From: Allobosea sp. CRIB-10
GTDB taxonomy: Bacteria > Pseudomonadota > Alphaproteobacteria > Rhizobiales > Beijerinckiaceae
Assembly: GCF_900112185.1 (NCBI RefSeq)
Contig: NZ_FOKP01000001.1
Location: 434,001 to 498,000, forward strand
DNA: 64,000 nucleotides
Direction: 5' to 3'
In this document: positions 42,956 through 52,650 of the stretch, piece after piece
How the letters are laid out: the number at the start of each line of letters is the position of its first letter
Position numbering within the stretch: the first letter of the stretch is position 1
Translations under genes and position numbers: made by a program
Notes under the pieces: generated by a model
Database searches by the model: none
The model's input: only the letters and a program-made list of their open reading frames with translations
Told to the model about the DNA's origin: nothing

Positions 42956-43537
42956 ATGATCGATCGACTTGATCCACTCGCGACGGGCGACGACGATTTC
43001 GACATTCCGTTCCGCCCCTGGAAAAATCATCCCGCCGCCGGCGTCGATTTTCCCGATATCTCGATCACAACAGTCGACGCGCCCCTGACGCGACGCATGG
43101 TGGACGAGTTGGCACAACGAGTTCCGGCGAAGGTCGAGATCCTTGCCGGCATCGACATTGGCGGGCTCGGCCTCGCCGGCGCGCTCGCCTGTCGCAGAGG
43201 CCTCGGCTTCTTCGACATCCGCAAGGTCGATTCGCTGCGCAACGGCGTGATGCGCAGCATCATGGCGAATTACGAGCTCGGCGAGGGCGTCGTGATCTCG
43301 AAGGGCGCGCGGCTGGCGGGGCGCCATGTCGCGATCATCGACGATTGCCTGATCTCGGGCGGAACGGCGCTGGCGGCGGCGCGCCTGATCCGCCGGCTCG
43401 GCGGCCATTGCGACACGGCGCTTTTCGTCTTCGACATCGAGGGCATGGGCGGGCGTGAGCGGCTTGCGGGCGGCGGCATCACGGCAGAGGTGTTGCGCAC
43501 TGTCCCGCGGATAGCACCGGAAGGAGAAGGCGCCTAA
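42956..43537 (+). CDS. Phosphoribosyltransferase family protein
   Basis: This is a 193-residue type I phosphoribosyltransferase. The PRPP-binding loop is HVAIIDDCLISGGTALAAAR, with the two acids and the GGT of the family; VEILAGIDIGGLGLAGALA is the pyrophosphate-loop region and FFDIRK resembles adenine-type enzymes. It is smaller and more divergent than a housekeeping Apt. The base specificity cannot be assigned. The start MIDRLDP at 42956 is preferred over an upstream ATG. Confidence 0.85.
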   Translation: MIDRLDPLATGDDDFDIPFRPWKNHPAAGVDFPDISITTVDAPLTRRMVDELAQRVPAKVEILAGIDIGGLGLAGALACRRGLGFFDIRKVDSLRNGVMRSIMANYELGEGVVISKGARLAGRHVAIIDDCLISGGTALAAARLIRRLGGHCDTALFVFDIEGMGGRERLAGGGITAEVLRTVPRIAPEGEGA

Positions 43538-43555
43538 GCGGACGCTGCGCGGTCA

Positions 43556-44206
43556 TCAGCTGCCCAGTGACCAGCGTGCGAGATGGTCGTGGCGGCGCGC
43601 GCCATGGACGCTGCGGATCAGGACGAACTCGGGAACGGTGAAGCTTAGCCGAGGGATGTCGATCCGGGGAACGGGCAGCCTGTCGTAGAGCAGAGTGATG
43701 TGCGGATTGAACCGCTCGTCGACAGGTATGCTCGCCGCCTGCATGGCATCATGAAGGCGTCTTTGGAGTGCGAGCAAGGCGGGCAGCGTGTCACTCGCAG
43801 TCAGGACCAGCGACCGCTTTCCGTACGAGCTACCAAACGCTTCCGCTTGGTCAAAAAAGATATCGAAGCGTGGCTTGTGAATTGACGCACCAATCTGCTT
43901 CAGAAGATCGACGATTCCAGGCGGGGCTTCGCCGAATGCGCCGATACCGCACAGGCTGACATGGTAGCGATCGGGCCCGACCAGTTTGCCGCGCAGCTTC
44001 ATTGATCGCCGAAGCTGACGCCCGAGCGCGTCGACCAACCGAGCGATGTCGGATGGCAGCACGACAGCAAAAAAGTAGCTGTTCCAAGCCGCGTCAGATT
44101 GGCCCTCGGCCTGTAGCGAGGGCTTCGCGGGTCCAGTGTTTCCACCTCCGCCGAATAGGTCGAACTGATCGGGAGATAATCTCCTCATCTTCGGATGATA
44201 GAACAA
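43556..44206 (-). CDS. 2'-5' RNA ligase/2H phosphoesterase family protein
   Basis: This is a 216-residue 2H phosphoesterase-fold protein. The two HxT/S signatures are visible as YHVSLCG and FNPHITLLY, about 85 residues apart, with an N-terminal glycine-rich, disordered-looking stretch (FDLFGGGGNTG). Family members hydrolyse or ligate 2'-5' linkages or 2',3'-cyclic nucleotides. The gene is visibly lower in GC than its neighbours, with an AT-rich leader (GAACAAAATAAGAACATC), which may indicate recent acquisition. Confidence 0.83.
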   Translation of the reverse strand: MFYHPKMRRLSPDQFDLFGGGGNTGPAKPSLQAEGQSDAAWNSYFFAVVLPSDIARLVDALGRQLRRSMKLRGKLVGPDRYHVSLCGIGAFGEAPPGIVDLLKQIGASIHKPRFDIFFDQAEAFGSSYGKRSLVLTASDTLPALLALQRRLHDAMQAASIPVDERFNPHITLLYDRLPVPRIDIPRLSFTVPEFVLIRSVHGARRHDHLARWSLGS

Positions 44207-44243
44207 AATAAGAACATCAACAACCGCTGAGCACGGTCCCTGA

Positions 44244-46421
<2,178 letters not shown>

Positions 46422-46448
46422 GAGCGGGCAGGCCCAGACAACAGCCTG

Positions 46449-46862
46449 TCATCGCGGCGGCAGCTTCTCGTATTTCCTGGTCTCCGGAGGCACATGGTCC
46501 CAAGGCTGCGCGACCGAGTGCCAGAACACCATCTCCGGCTTGTAGCGGCTGGGATCATCGAGGCTGCCGGCGCGGATGATGAACAGGTCGGGAATATCGG
46601 GAAAGGTCAGGTAGACCGGTGAGCCGCAGGTCGGGCAGAAGGCGCAGCGCTTGACCGTGCCGCCCTCGCCGACGACGTCCCAGGTGCTGGCCTTGCCCTC
46701 GATGGTGACGGGCGCGCCGACGAAGCTCAGATAGGAGCTGTGGCCTGTGCCGCTCTGATGCTGGCACTGGCGGCATTGGCAGTCATTGCTCTCGATCGGC
46801 TCGGCGGCGATCTCATAGCGGATCGCCCGGCAAGCGCAGCCGCCGGTATAGGCATGGCTCAT
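46449..46862 (-). CDS. GFA-family (CENP-V/GFA fold) zinc protein
   Basis: This is a 137-residue member of the same family as the nuo-operon gene. Ligands are GGCACRAIRYE, then CQCRQCQHQSGTGHS, then CPTCGSPVYLTF. It is slightly different from the other copy in spacing and is not its duplicate. Its substrate is unknown. It lies 40 bases downstream of the SRPBCC gene on the same strand. Confidence 0.88.
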   Translation of the reverse strand: MSHAYTGGCACRAIRYEIAAEPIESNDCQCRQCQHQSGTGHSSYLSFVGAPVTIEGKASTWDVVGEGGTVKRCAFCPTCGSPVYLTFPDIPDLFIIRAGSLDDPSRYKPEMVFWHSVAQPWDHVPPETRKYEKLPPR

Positions 46863-46902
46863 CGTGATGTCCTCACAGGTCAGGAGCAGGCGGCGACCGT
46901 CG

Positions 46903-47367
46903 TCAGGCCGGCTCGCCGGCGACGTCGCCGAGGCGCGGCAGAATCGTCTTCCAGCCGCGGCTCATATTCGTGAACGCGACCTCGTTGCGCGGCAGTTCGA
47001 AGCCGGAATGGACCAGGCGCACGCGCGTGCCGTTCGCCGCCTTGCTCAGCGTCCAGGTGACGACCGTGTCGAGGCGGGAGCCGTAGTCGGCATTGCCGTC
47101 GTCGCCACCTTTCCAGGAATAGGCCAGGCATTCGTTCGGGATGACCTCCAGCACCTGGCAGCGGATCGTGCCGTCCCAGGCGCCGGCCGGCGTGGTCTTG
47201 AAGGTGAAGCGGGTGCCCTCGACCGGAGCGAAGCCGGCGGGCTCCATGATCCAGCGGGCAATCAGCCTGCTGGAGGTCAGCGCCTTCCAGATCGTCTCCG
47301 GGGCGTGCGGGAGGATTTCGTCGACGACGATGTCCTGCGTCATGGGTTGCAGATCGAGGGCGGTCAT
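46903..47367 (-). CDS. SRPBCC (AHSA1-like) domain protein
   Basis: This is a 154-residue START/Bet v 1-fold protein: EILPHAPETIWKALTSSRLIARW at the start and ANGTRVRLVHSGFEL near the end are family hallmarks of activator-of-Hsp90-like domains. It is paired with an ArsR-type regulator by a 4-base overlap, a very common bacterial pairing. The ligand is unknown. Confidence 0.9.
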   Translation of the reverse strand: MTALDLQPMTQDIVVDEILPHAPETIWKALTSSRLIARWIMEPAGFAPVEGTRFTFKTTPAGAWDGTIRCQVLEVIPNECLAYSWKGGDDGNADYGSRLDTVVTWTLSKAANGTRVRLVHSGFELPRNEVAFTNMSRGWKTILPRLGDVAGEPA

Positions 47368-47693
47368 GGGTCGATCTCCTTGAGAAGGGTGCGGAGCTTG
47401 CTGAACCGCTCGCGCCAGAACAGGCCGTAATGGCCGATCCAGTCGACGAGCGGCGCCAGGCCTTCCGGCTCGGCGCGGTAGAAGACGTTGCGGCCCTCGG
47501 GCCGCTCGGCGACGAGGCCCGCCTGCTTCAGCGATTTGAGATGCTGGGAGATGGCGCCCTGCGTCACGCCGCTGCCGCGGGTCAGCTCGGCGACAGTGAT
47601 CTCGTCGCAGGCCGAAATGCGTTCGAACACGGCGCGACGGGTCGGATCGGCGAGCGCACGCATGACGGTGGAGACGGAAGCGATCTCAAGCAT
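47364..47693 (-). CDS. ArsR family transcriptional regulator
   Basis: This is a 109-residue winged-helix repressor: ALADPTRRAVFERIS, then GVTQGAISQHLKSLKQAGLV as the recognition helix, then ERPEGRNVFYRAEPEGL as the wing. No metal-binding CVC motif is present, so it probably senses something other than arsenite. Tandem inverted repeats lie just upstream of its start. It is coupled to the SRPBCC gene. Confidence 0.92.
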   Translation of the reverse strand: MLEIASVSTVMRALADPTRRAVFERISACDEITVAELTRGSGVTQGAISQHLKSLKQAGLVAERPEGRNVFYRAEPEGLAPLVDWIGHYGLFWRERFSKLRTLLKEIDP

Positions 47694-47701
47694 GGGAGAT
47701 C

Positions 47702-47737
47702 AATTAGCAATTACTAATTCATTAGTCAACGCTAATT
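47702..47737 (-). promoter_or_regulatory. Tandem operator upstream of the arsR-type gene
   Basis: Two adjacent inverted repeats are visible: AATTAG (47702-47707) / CTAATT (47714-47719), and ATTAG (47721-47725) / CTAAT (47732-47736). Both have 6-base spacers. This AT-rich palindromic pair in a GC-rich genome is the expected binding site of the ArsR-type protein encoded directly downstream. Confidence 0.6.
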
Positions 47738-47786
47738 CTTTTGACCCAGCCTTGCGTGGCCGGGCCGCGGCTTCGGCCCTGCCCGC

Positions 47787-49184
47787 TCAGCAGCGCTGGT
47801 AGATGTCCTCGATGCGGATGATGTCGTCTTCGCCGAGATAGGAGCCGACCTGCACCTCGATGATCTCGAGCGGGATCTTGCCGGGATTGGCCATGCGGTG
47901 GACGCAGCCGATCGGCAGGTAGATCGCCTCGTTCTCGTGCACGAGGATGGTCTCGTCGTCGCGCGTCACCTGCGCGGTACCGCGGACCACGACCCAGTGC
48001 TCGGCGCGGTGATGGTGCTTCTGCAGGGACAGGACGCCGTTCGGCTTCACCGTGATGCGCTTGACCTGATGGCGCTCGTCGAGGTCGACGGAGAGATATT
48101 TGCCCCAGGGCCGATGGATCTCGCGGTGGCTGACGGCTTCCGGCTCGTGTTTCGCGGCGATCAGCGCGACGGCGTCCCTGACCTTGTCGGCCTTCGCCTT
48201 CGGCGTCACCAGGATGGCGTCGCGGGTGGCGATGACTGCGACGTCGTCCAGCCCGACGACCGCGACGACCGCGTCCTCGGAGCGGACGAGGTTGTTCGTG
48301 CCATCCACCACATAGCCGCGGCCCTGGACGACATTGCCGCCCGTGCCCTTCTCGGAGAGCTGCCAGACCGCGCTCCAGTCGCCGACATCGGACCAGCCGA
48401 AATGACCGGCGATCACCGCTGCGGTATCGGCCTGCTGCTGGGCGGACGGTTCTCCCGCAAGGGCCGGAAGGCCGGTGAGACCATCGGCTTCGAGCATGCG
48501 GATTCCGAGATTGCTTCCCGTCGCCGCGGCGTTGCCGATCGCCCCTAGGGCAGCCGCCTGGAGCCTAGCCTGCATCGTCGTCGCGTCGAAGACGACATTG
48601 CCCGAGTTCCAGAGATAGCCATCGGCGAGATAGCGCGCCGCCAGCGCAGCGTCGGGCTTGGCCGCGACATCCTCGACATCGCGCGCGCCCTCGACGATCT
48701 CCGCCCCGGGGCGGATGTAGCCATAAGCGGTCGCCGGATAGCATGGCGGTATGCCGATCGCGACGATGCGTCCCTGCGCGGCGACCGCCGCAGCCCTGGC
48801 GCAGGTTTCGACGAAGAGCTTGCCGTCCTGCACGACATGGTCGGCCGGGAAGATCCCGACGAGCGCAGCCTCGCGGCGCGCAAGGCCGAGCTCGGCGGCG
48901 ATCGCGGCGGCGGAATGCGCGCCGCGCCCGGCCGGCTCCAGCACGATTTCGGCGCGCAGGCCGATCGCCTGCAACTGGTCGGCGACGGTGAAGCGCTGTT
49001 CCGCGTTCGTCACCACGATCGGCGCGTCGAAGACGTCGGGATCGGACAGGAGCCGAAGCGTACGCTGGAAAGTGGAGTCCTTCCCGAAGAGCGGAATGAA
49101 CTGCTTGGGCATCGTCTCGCGCGCGATCGGCCACAGGCCGGCGCCATGGCCCGTGCATATCACGACCGGGATGATCTTGGGCAT
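47787..49184 (-). CDS. ManC-like protein: degenerate mannose-1-phosphate guanylyltransferase with intact phosphomannose isomerase domain
   Basis: This is a 465-residue type II PMI/GMP-fold protein. The N-terminal nucleotidyltransferase motif reads VICTGHGAGLWPIARETMPK, where active enzymes have GGxGTRLWP; the arginine and a glycine are lost, and the central SIDYAxMEK block is missing before GHFGWSDVGDW. The C-terminal cupin domain is well preserved (HRPWGKYLSVD, LSLQKHHHRAEHWVVVRGT and VHENEAIYLPIGCVHR). It may therefore act mainly as phosphomannose isomerase. A normal ManC begins at 63909. It is the last gene of the secretion cluster. Confidence 0.88.
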   Translation of the reverse strand: MPKIIPVVICTGHGAGLWPIARETMPKQFIPLFGKDSTFQRTLRLLSDPDVFDAPIVVTNAEQRFTVADQLQAIGLRAEIVLEPAGRGAHSAAAIAAELGLARREAALVGIFPADHVVQDGKLFVETCARAAAVAAQGRIVAIGIPPCYPATAYGYIRPGAEIVEGARDVEDVAAKPDAALAARYLADGYLWNSGNVVFDATTMQARLQAAALGAIGNAAATGSNLGIRMLEADGLTGLPALAGEPSAQQQADTAAVIAGHFGWSDVGDWSAVWQLSEKGTGGNVVQGRGYVVDGTNNLVRSEDAVVAVVGLDDVAVIATRDAILVTPKAKADKVRDAVALIAAKHEPEAVSHREIHRPWGKYLSVDLDERHQVKRITVKPNGVLSLQKHHHRAEHWVVVRGTAQVTRDDETILVHENEAIYLPIGCVHRMANPGKIPLEIIEVQVGSYLGEDDIIRIEDIYQRC

Positions 49185-49334
49185 GGGTTCTGCTCCCCGA
49201 AAGCGGCTGCTGATCGCGCCGCAATACTGGAAGAGAAACCGGCGGGCTCAAGCGGCCATCTCGGCTGATCCCGCAGGCGAAGATGCCGCGCCTTCGGGCG
49301 ATCGGCTCCTCCGATCGCCCTACCCCTTCTGCGC

Positions 49335-50762
49335 TCACTCCTCCCGGAAGCTGGAGCGCATCGAATCGGTCAGCGGCTGCATCAGATAGGCGATGGCCGT
49401 GCGCTCGCCGGTGGAGACATAGACCTCCGCCGGCATGCCCGGCCTGAGCTTGGCCCTGACCTTGGGGGGGAACCCCGACGCGGCGACGCTGACCCGCAAC
49501 TCGTAGACCATCTGCTGCGAGACCTCGTCGCGCAGCGCATCGGCCGCGACCGACTTCACCTCGCCGACGGTGAAGGGCGTCGACCGCCCCTTGAAGGATG
49601 GCAGGCGCACCTCGGCGGCCATGCCCGGATGAAGGTTGTTCACGTCCATCGGAGAGATCTTGGCGGTGACGATGAGATCGTCATCCTGTGGCACGATCTC
49701 CATCAGGGTCTCGCCCGGCTTCACCACGGCGCCGACGGTATGGATCTTCGAGGCCACGACCCGCCCGGCGCGTGGCGCGCGGACTTCGGCGCGTGCCAGG
49801 ACATCCTCGGCGATGCGCAGCTTCTCGCGCGCATCGGCGAGCTTGACCCGGCATTCGGCGAGTTTGGTCGAGGCCTCTTCCGTGGCGCGCAGTCCGATCT
49901 GGTTCATCTGCAGCCTGATCTCGTCATTGGCGACCGAAAGCCGTGCCAGATCAGCTTCCAGCGAGCCCATACGGCCCTGGAGGTCGGTCAGCGAGCGCTT
50001 GAGCGGATTGATCCGCGTCGCTGCGACATAGCCCTTGTCGGCGAGCGGCCGCAGGTTGGCGAGCTCGTCATTGATGCTGGCGGCCTGACTGATCGCCGCC
50101 TCGCGCTGCGCCTCGCTCGACTGATACTGTTTCTCGGACTGCGTCAGCCGCTCCTTCAGGATCGAGACTTCGAGCTTCTGGGCGGATTGGCGTTCCTTGA
50201 ACAGACGCTCCTGGTCGAGCATGATCCGGCGCGCCTCCTTGTTCTCGGCGGCGTCCATCAGCTCGCTCGGGAAGGTGATGCGCTCGAGCCGGTCTATCTC
50301 GGCGGTGAAGCGCGCCTCCTCGCCCAAAGCCTGCAACACGCCGAGCCGCGCCACGCTGCGCTGCGCCGCCGCATGCGTCGTATCGAGACGCAGCAGGGTC
50401 TCGCCGGCCTTGACGTCGGCGCCGTCCCGCACGGCGATCTGCTCGACGAGGCCGCCTTCGAGATGCTGGACCGCCTTGCGATCGCTCTCGACGACGACGC
50501 TGCCATGCGCCACGACGGCGCTGTCGAGCCGTGCGGTCAATGACCAGAGCCCGCCGGCGCCGAGCGCCAGGCCGACGACGACATAGCCCTTGCGGACCGG
50601 AGCACGCCAATCGCCGCTGCCCTCGACCGGTGCGCCAGCCCGCCGGATCCAGTCCCTTGCGACAACGAGCATGGGAGCGAGACGCCGGCGCAGTTTCGGC
50701 CTGTTCAGGGCGAGCTTGATCGTGTTCAGCACGGGTTTCATCTTGTTGGCGAAGGCGTTCAT
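49335..50762 (-). CDS. Type I secretion membrane fusion protein (HlyD family)
   Basis: This is the adaptor that links the inner-membrane ABC exporter to an outer-membrane channel. Of 475 residues, a short cytoplasmic N terminus precedes one membrane helix (GYVVVGLALGAGGLWSLTAR), then a lipoyl half-motif (GSVVVESDRKAVQHLEGG), a long coiled coil (about 140-320), the second lipoyl half, and the HlyD C-terminal GMPAEVYVSTGERTAIAYL. The start at 50762 gives a 4-base overlap with the ABC gene. No TolC-like outer-membrane gene is in the window. Confidence 0.94.
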   Translation of the reverse strand: MNAFANKMKPVLNTIKLALNRPKLRRRLAPMLVVARDWIRRAGAPVEGSGDWRAPVRKGYVVVGLALGAGGLWSLTARLDSAVVAHGSVVVESDRKAVQHLEGGLVEQIAVRDGADVKAGETLLRLDTTHAAAQRSVARLGVLQALGEEARFTAEIDRLERITFPSELMDAAENKEARRIMLDQERLFKERQSAQKLEVSILKERLTQSEKQYQSSEAQREAAISQAASINDELANLRPLADKGYVAATRINPLKRSLTDLQGRMGSLEADLARLSVANDEIRLQMNQIGLRATEEASTKLAECRVKLADAREKLRIAEDVLARAEVRAPRAGRVVASKIHTVGAVVKPGETLMEIVPQDDDLIVTAKISPMDVNNLHPGMAAEVRLPSFKGRSTPFTVGEVKSVAADALRDEVSQQMVYELRVSVAASGFPPKVRAKLRPGMPAEVYVSTGERTAIAYLMQPLTDSMRSSFREE

Positions 50763-52501
50763 CGGCGGGCCCACCTTGCCGCTGAAAGCGGCTCGACCTG
50801 CCCTGTCTGGCCACGTTGCGGCGGCTGGATGCGGGCAGCGCCGCCGCCCGGCTGCAGCAGCACCGGCAGGATCTCGTCGCGCCCGCCGACCCTGACCGCC
50901 TGGCCCTTCTGCATCAGGATGATCTTGTCGACCTGCGACAGCAGTTGCGGGCGATGGGTGACCACCACGACGATCGCACCAGCATCGCGCAGGCCCGCCA
51001 GAGCGCGCGCCAGCGCGGCATCGCCATCCATGTCGAGATTGGCGTTCGGCTCATCGAGGACGACCAGTGCCGGCTGCCCGTAAAGCGCGCGCGCCAGCCC
51101 GATGCGCTGGCGCTGCCCGCCGGAGAGGGTTGCTCCGCCCTCGCCGATCTGCGTCGCATAGCCGTCCGGGAAGCCCTGGATCAGCTCATGCGCCGAGGCG
51201 GCCGTGGCGGCGGCGACCGCTGCCTCGTCTGTCGCGTCGGGATCAAAGCGGGTGACGTTGTCTCTCACGCTGCCTGCGAACAATTCGACATCCTGCGGCA
51301 GGTAGCCGAGGATGCGGCCGCGCTGCTCGTCGGGAAAATGCCTGATGTCGTTGCCGTCGAGCCGCACGACGCCCTGGACGGGTTGCCAGACGCCGACCAG
51401 CGCCCGCGCCAGCGAGGACTTGCCGGAACCGGTCAAGCCAACGACCGCGGCGATCTCGCCGGGTTCCACCTCGAACGAGACGTTGTGTAGCAGCAGGGCG
51501 TTTCCGCTCGGGCTGCGCACGCTCAGGCCCTCGACCCGCAGCGAGCCTGCCGGATGCGGCAAGGACATCGGTTCGCCGTCCTCCGACGGCGCCTTCAAGG
51601 CCGTGCCGAGCCTCTGGAAGGCGCTGCGGGCCGAAACGAAGCTCTTCCATTGCCCGACGGCGCCCTCGATCGGCGCGAGCGCCCGGCCCATGATCAGGGA
51701 GGCCGCGAAGATCACTCCCGCGGCGATGTTCTGATGGATCGCGAGATAGGCGCCGACGCCGAGGACCGCGCATTGCAGCGCCAGCCGCAGCAGCTTCGTC
51801 GCGGCCAGCAGCGTTCCGCCCCAATCGGCCGCGACAGTGTGATAGGCGAGCGCCCGATCATGCCGGCGCTGCCACTCGCCGCGGACCGCCTTGCCCATCC
51901 CGAGCGCCTTGATGACCTCGGCATTGCGGAGCGAGGCCGTCAGCCGCTCGCTCGCGCCATGGCCGATCTCCGAGGCGCGGATCAGCGCGCCCTTGGTGAT
52001 GCGCTCGTTCAGCAGGGCAACGCCGAGGATCGCAGCGGCGCCGAGCGTGGCGACCGCGCCGATCGCCGGGTGCAGCACGAAGCAGAGGGCGAGATAGATC
52101 GGAATCCAGGGTGCATCCATCAGCGTCGGCACGAGATTGCCGGAGAGCGTCGCCCGCAGGGTTTCGACATCGCGAACCGGTAGGGTCGCCGAGCCCTTCG
52201 CGTCGAGCGCGCCATGGAAGGCGGCCTCGAAGGCGGGCTCGGACAGCGCCTTGTCGACGCACAGGCCGAGCTGGACGAGCGCGCGGCTGCGGAAATGCTC
52301 GAGCGCGGCATAGGCCGCGAACAGGGCGAGCACGATCAGCGAAAGCATGACCAGTGTCGTGCTGTTCCGGCTGGTCAGCACCCGGTCGTAGATCTGCATC
52401 GTGTAGAGCGGCGACACGAAGACGAAGAGATTGAGCACGAAGGAAAGCCCGAAGAGCGAGGCAAATGCGGGCGTCAGCTTGCGGACCGTTTGCGAGAGCA
52501 T
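50759..52501 (-). CDS. Type I secretion system permease/ATPase (PrtD-like ABC exporter)
   Basis: This is a 580-residue inner-membrane ABC exporter. The N-terminal half has six membrane helices (start GLSFVLNLFVFVSPLYTMQIYDRVL, the PrtD-type opening). The ATPase half has Walker A GLTGSGKSS, signature TLSGGQRQRIGLARAL and Walker B LVVLDEPNANLD. It lacks the peptidase-like leader of bacteriocin exporters, so cargo is expected to carry a C-terminal signal. The beta-helix protein encoded upstream is the likely cargo. Confidence 0.95.
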   Translation of the reverse strand: MLSQTVRKLTPAFASLFGLSFVLNLFVFVSPLYTMQIYDRVLTSRNSTTLVMLSLIVLALFAAYAALEHFRSRALVQLGLCVDKALSEPAFEAAFHGALDAKGSATLPVRDVETLRATLSGNLVPTLMDAPWIPIYLALCFVLHPAIGAVATLGAAAILGVALLNERITKGALIRASEIGHGASERLTASLRNAEVIKALGMGKAVRGEWQRRHDRALAYHTVAADWGGTLLAATKLLRLALQCAVLGVGAYLAIHQNIAAGVIFAASLIMGRALAPIEGAVGQWKSFVSARSAFQRLGTALKAPSEDGEPMSLPHPAGSLRVEGLSVRSPSGNALLLHNVSFEVEPGEIAAVVGLTGSGKSSLARALVGVWQPVQGVVRLDGNDIRHFPDEQRGRILGYLPQDVELFAGSVRDNVTRFDPDATDEAAVAAATAASAHELIQGFPDGYATQIGEGGATLSGGQRQRIGLARALYGQPALVVLDEPNANLDMDGDAALARALAGLRDAGAIVVVVTHRPQLLSQVDKIILMQKGQAVRVGGRDEILPVLLQPGGGAARIQPPQRGQTGQVEPLSAARWARR

Positions 52502-52609
52502 TCGTCGAGTTCCCCAGCGCAGTCGCGATAGAAAAGAGTGAAGCCGGCCTGACTCCGCTTCTCGACGAGAAGGGATCGCTGCAGGCCGGCATCGTCTGGT
52601 GAGATGGCG

Positions 52610-52634
52610 ACCCGGCTCCGCAATGGAGCCGGGT
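52610..52634 (-). terminator. Stem-loop between the beta-helix gene and the exporter genes
   Basis: A perfect 10-base stem ACCCGGCTCC / GGAGCCGGGT with a 5-base loop begins 17 bases after the beta-helix stop. No T run follows. It may reduce read-through, so cargo is made in excess over exporter, or protect the cargo mRNA. Confidence 0.45.
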
Positions 52635-52650
52635 GCAGAGGGAGAGAGCC

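Noticed and set aside
49335..52501. Bacteriocin or peptide exporter
   Set aside because: The ABC protein lacks a C39 peptidase domain and no small precursor peptide gene was seen; a PrtD-like protein exporter fits better.
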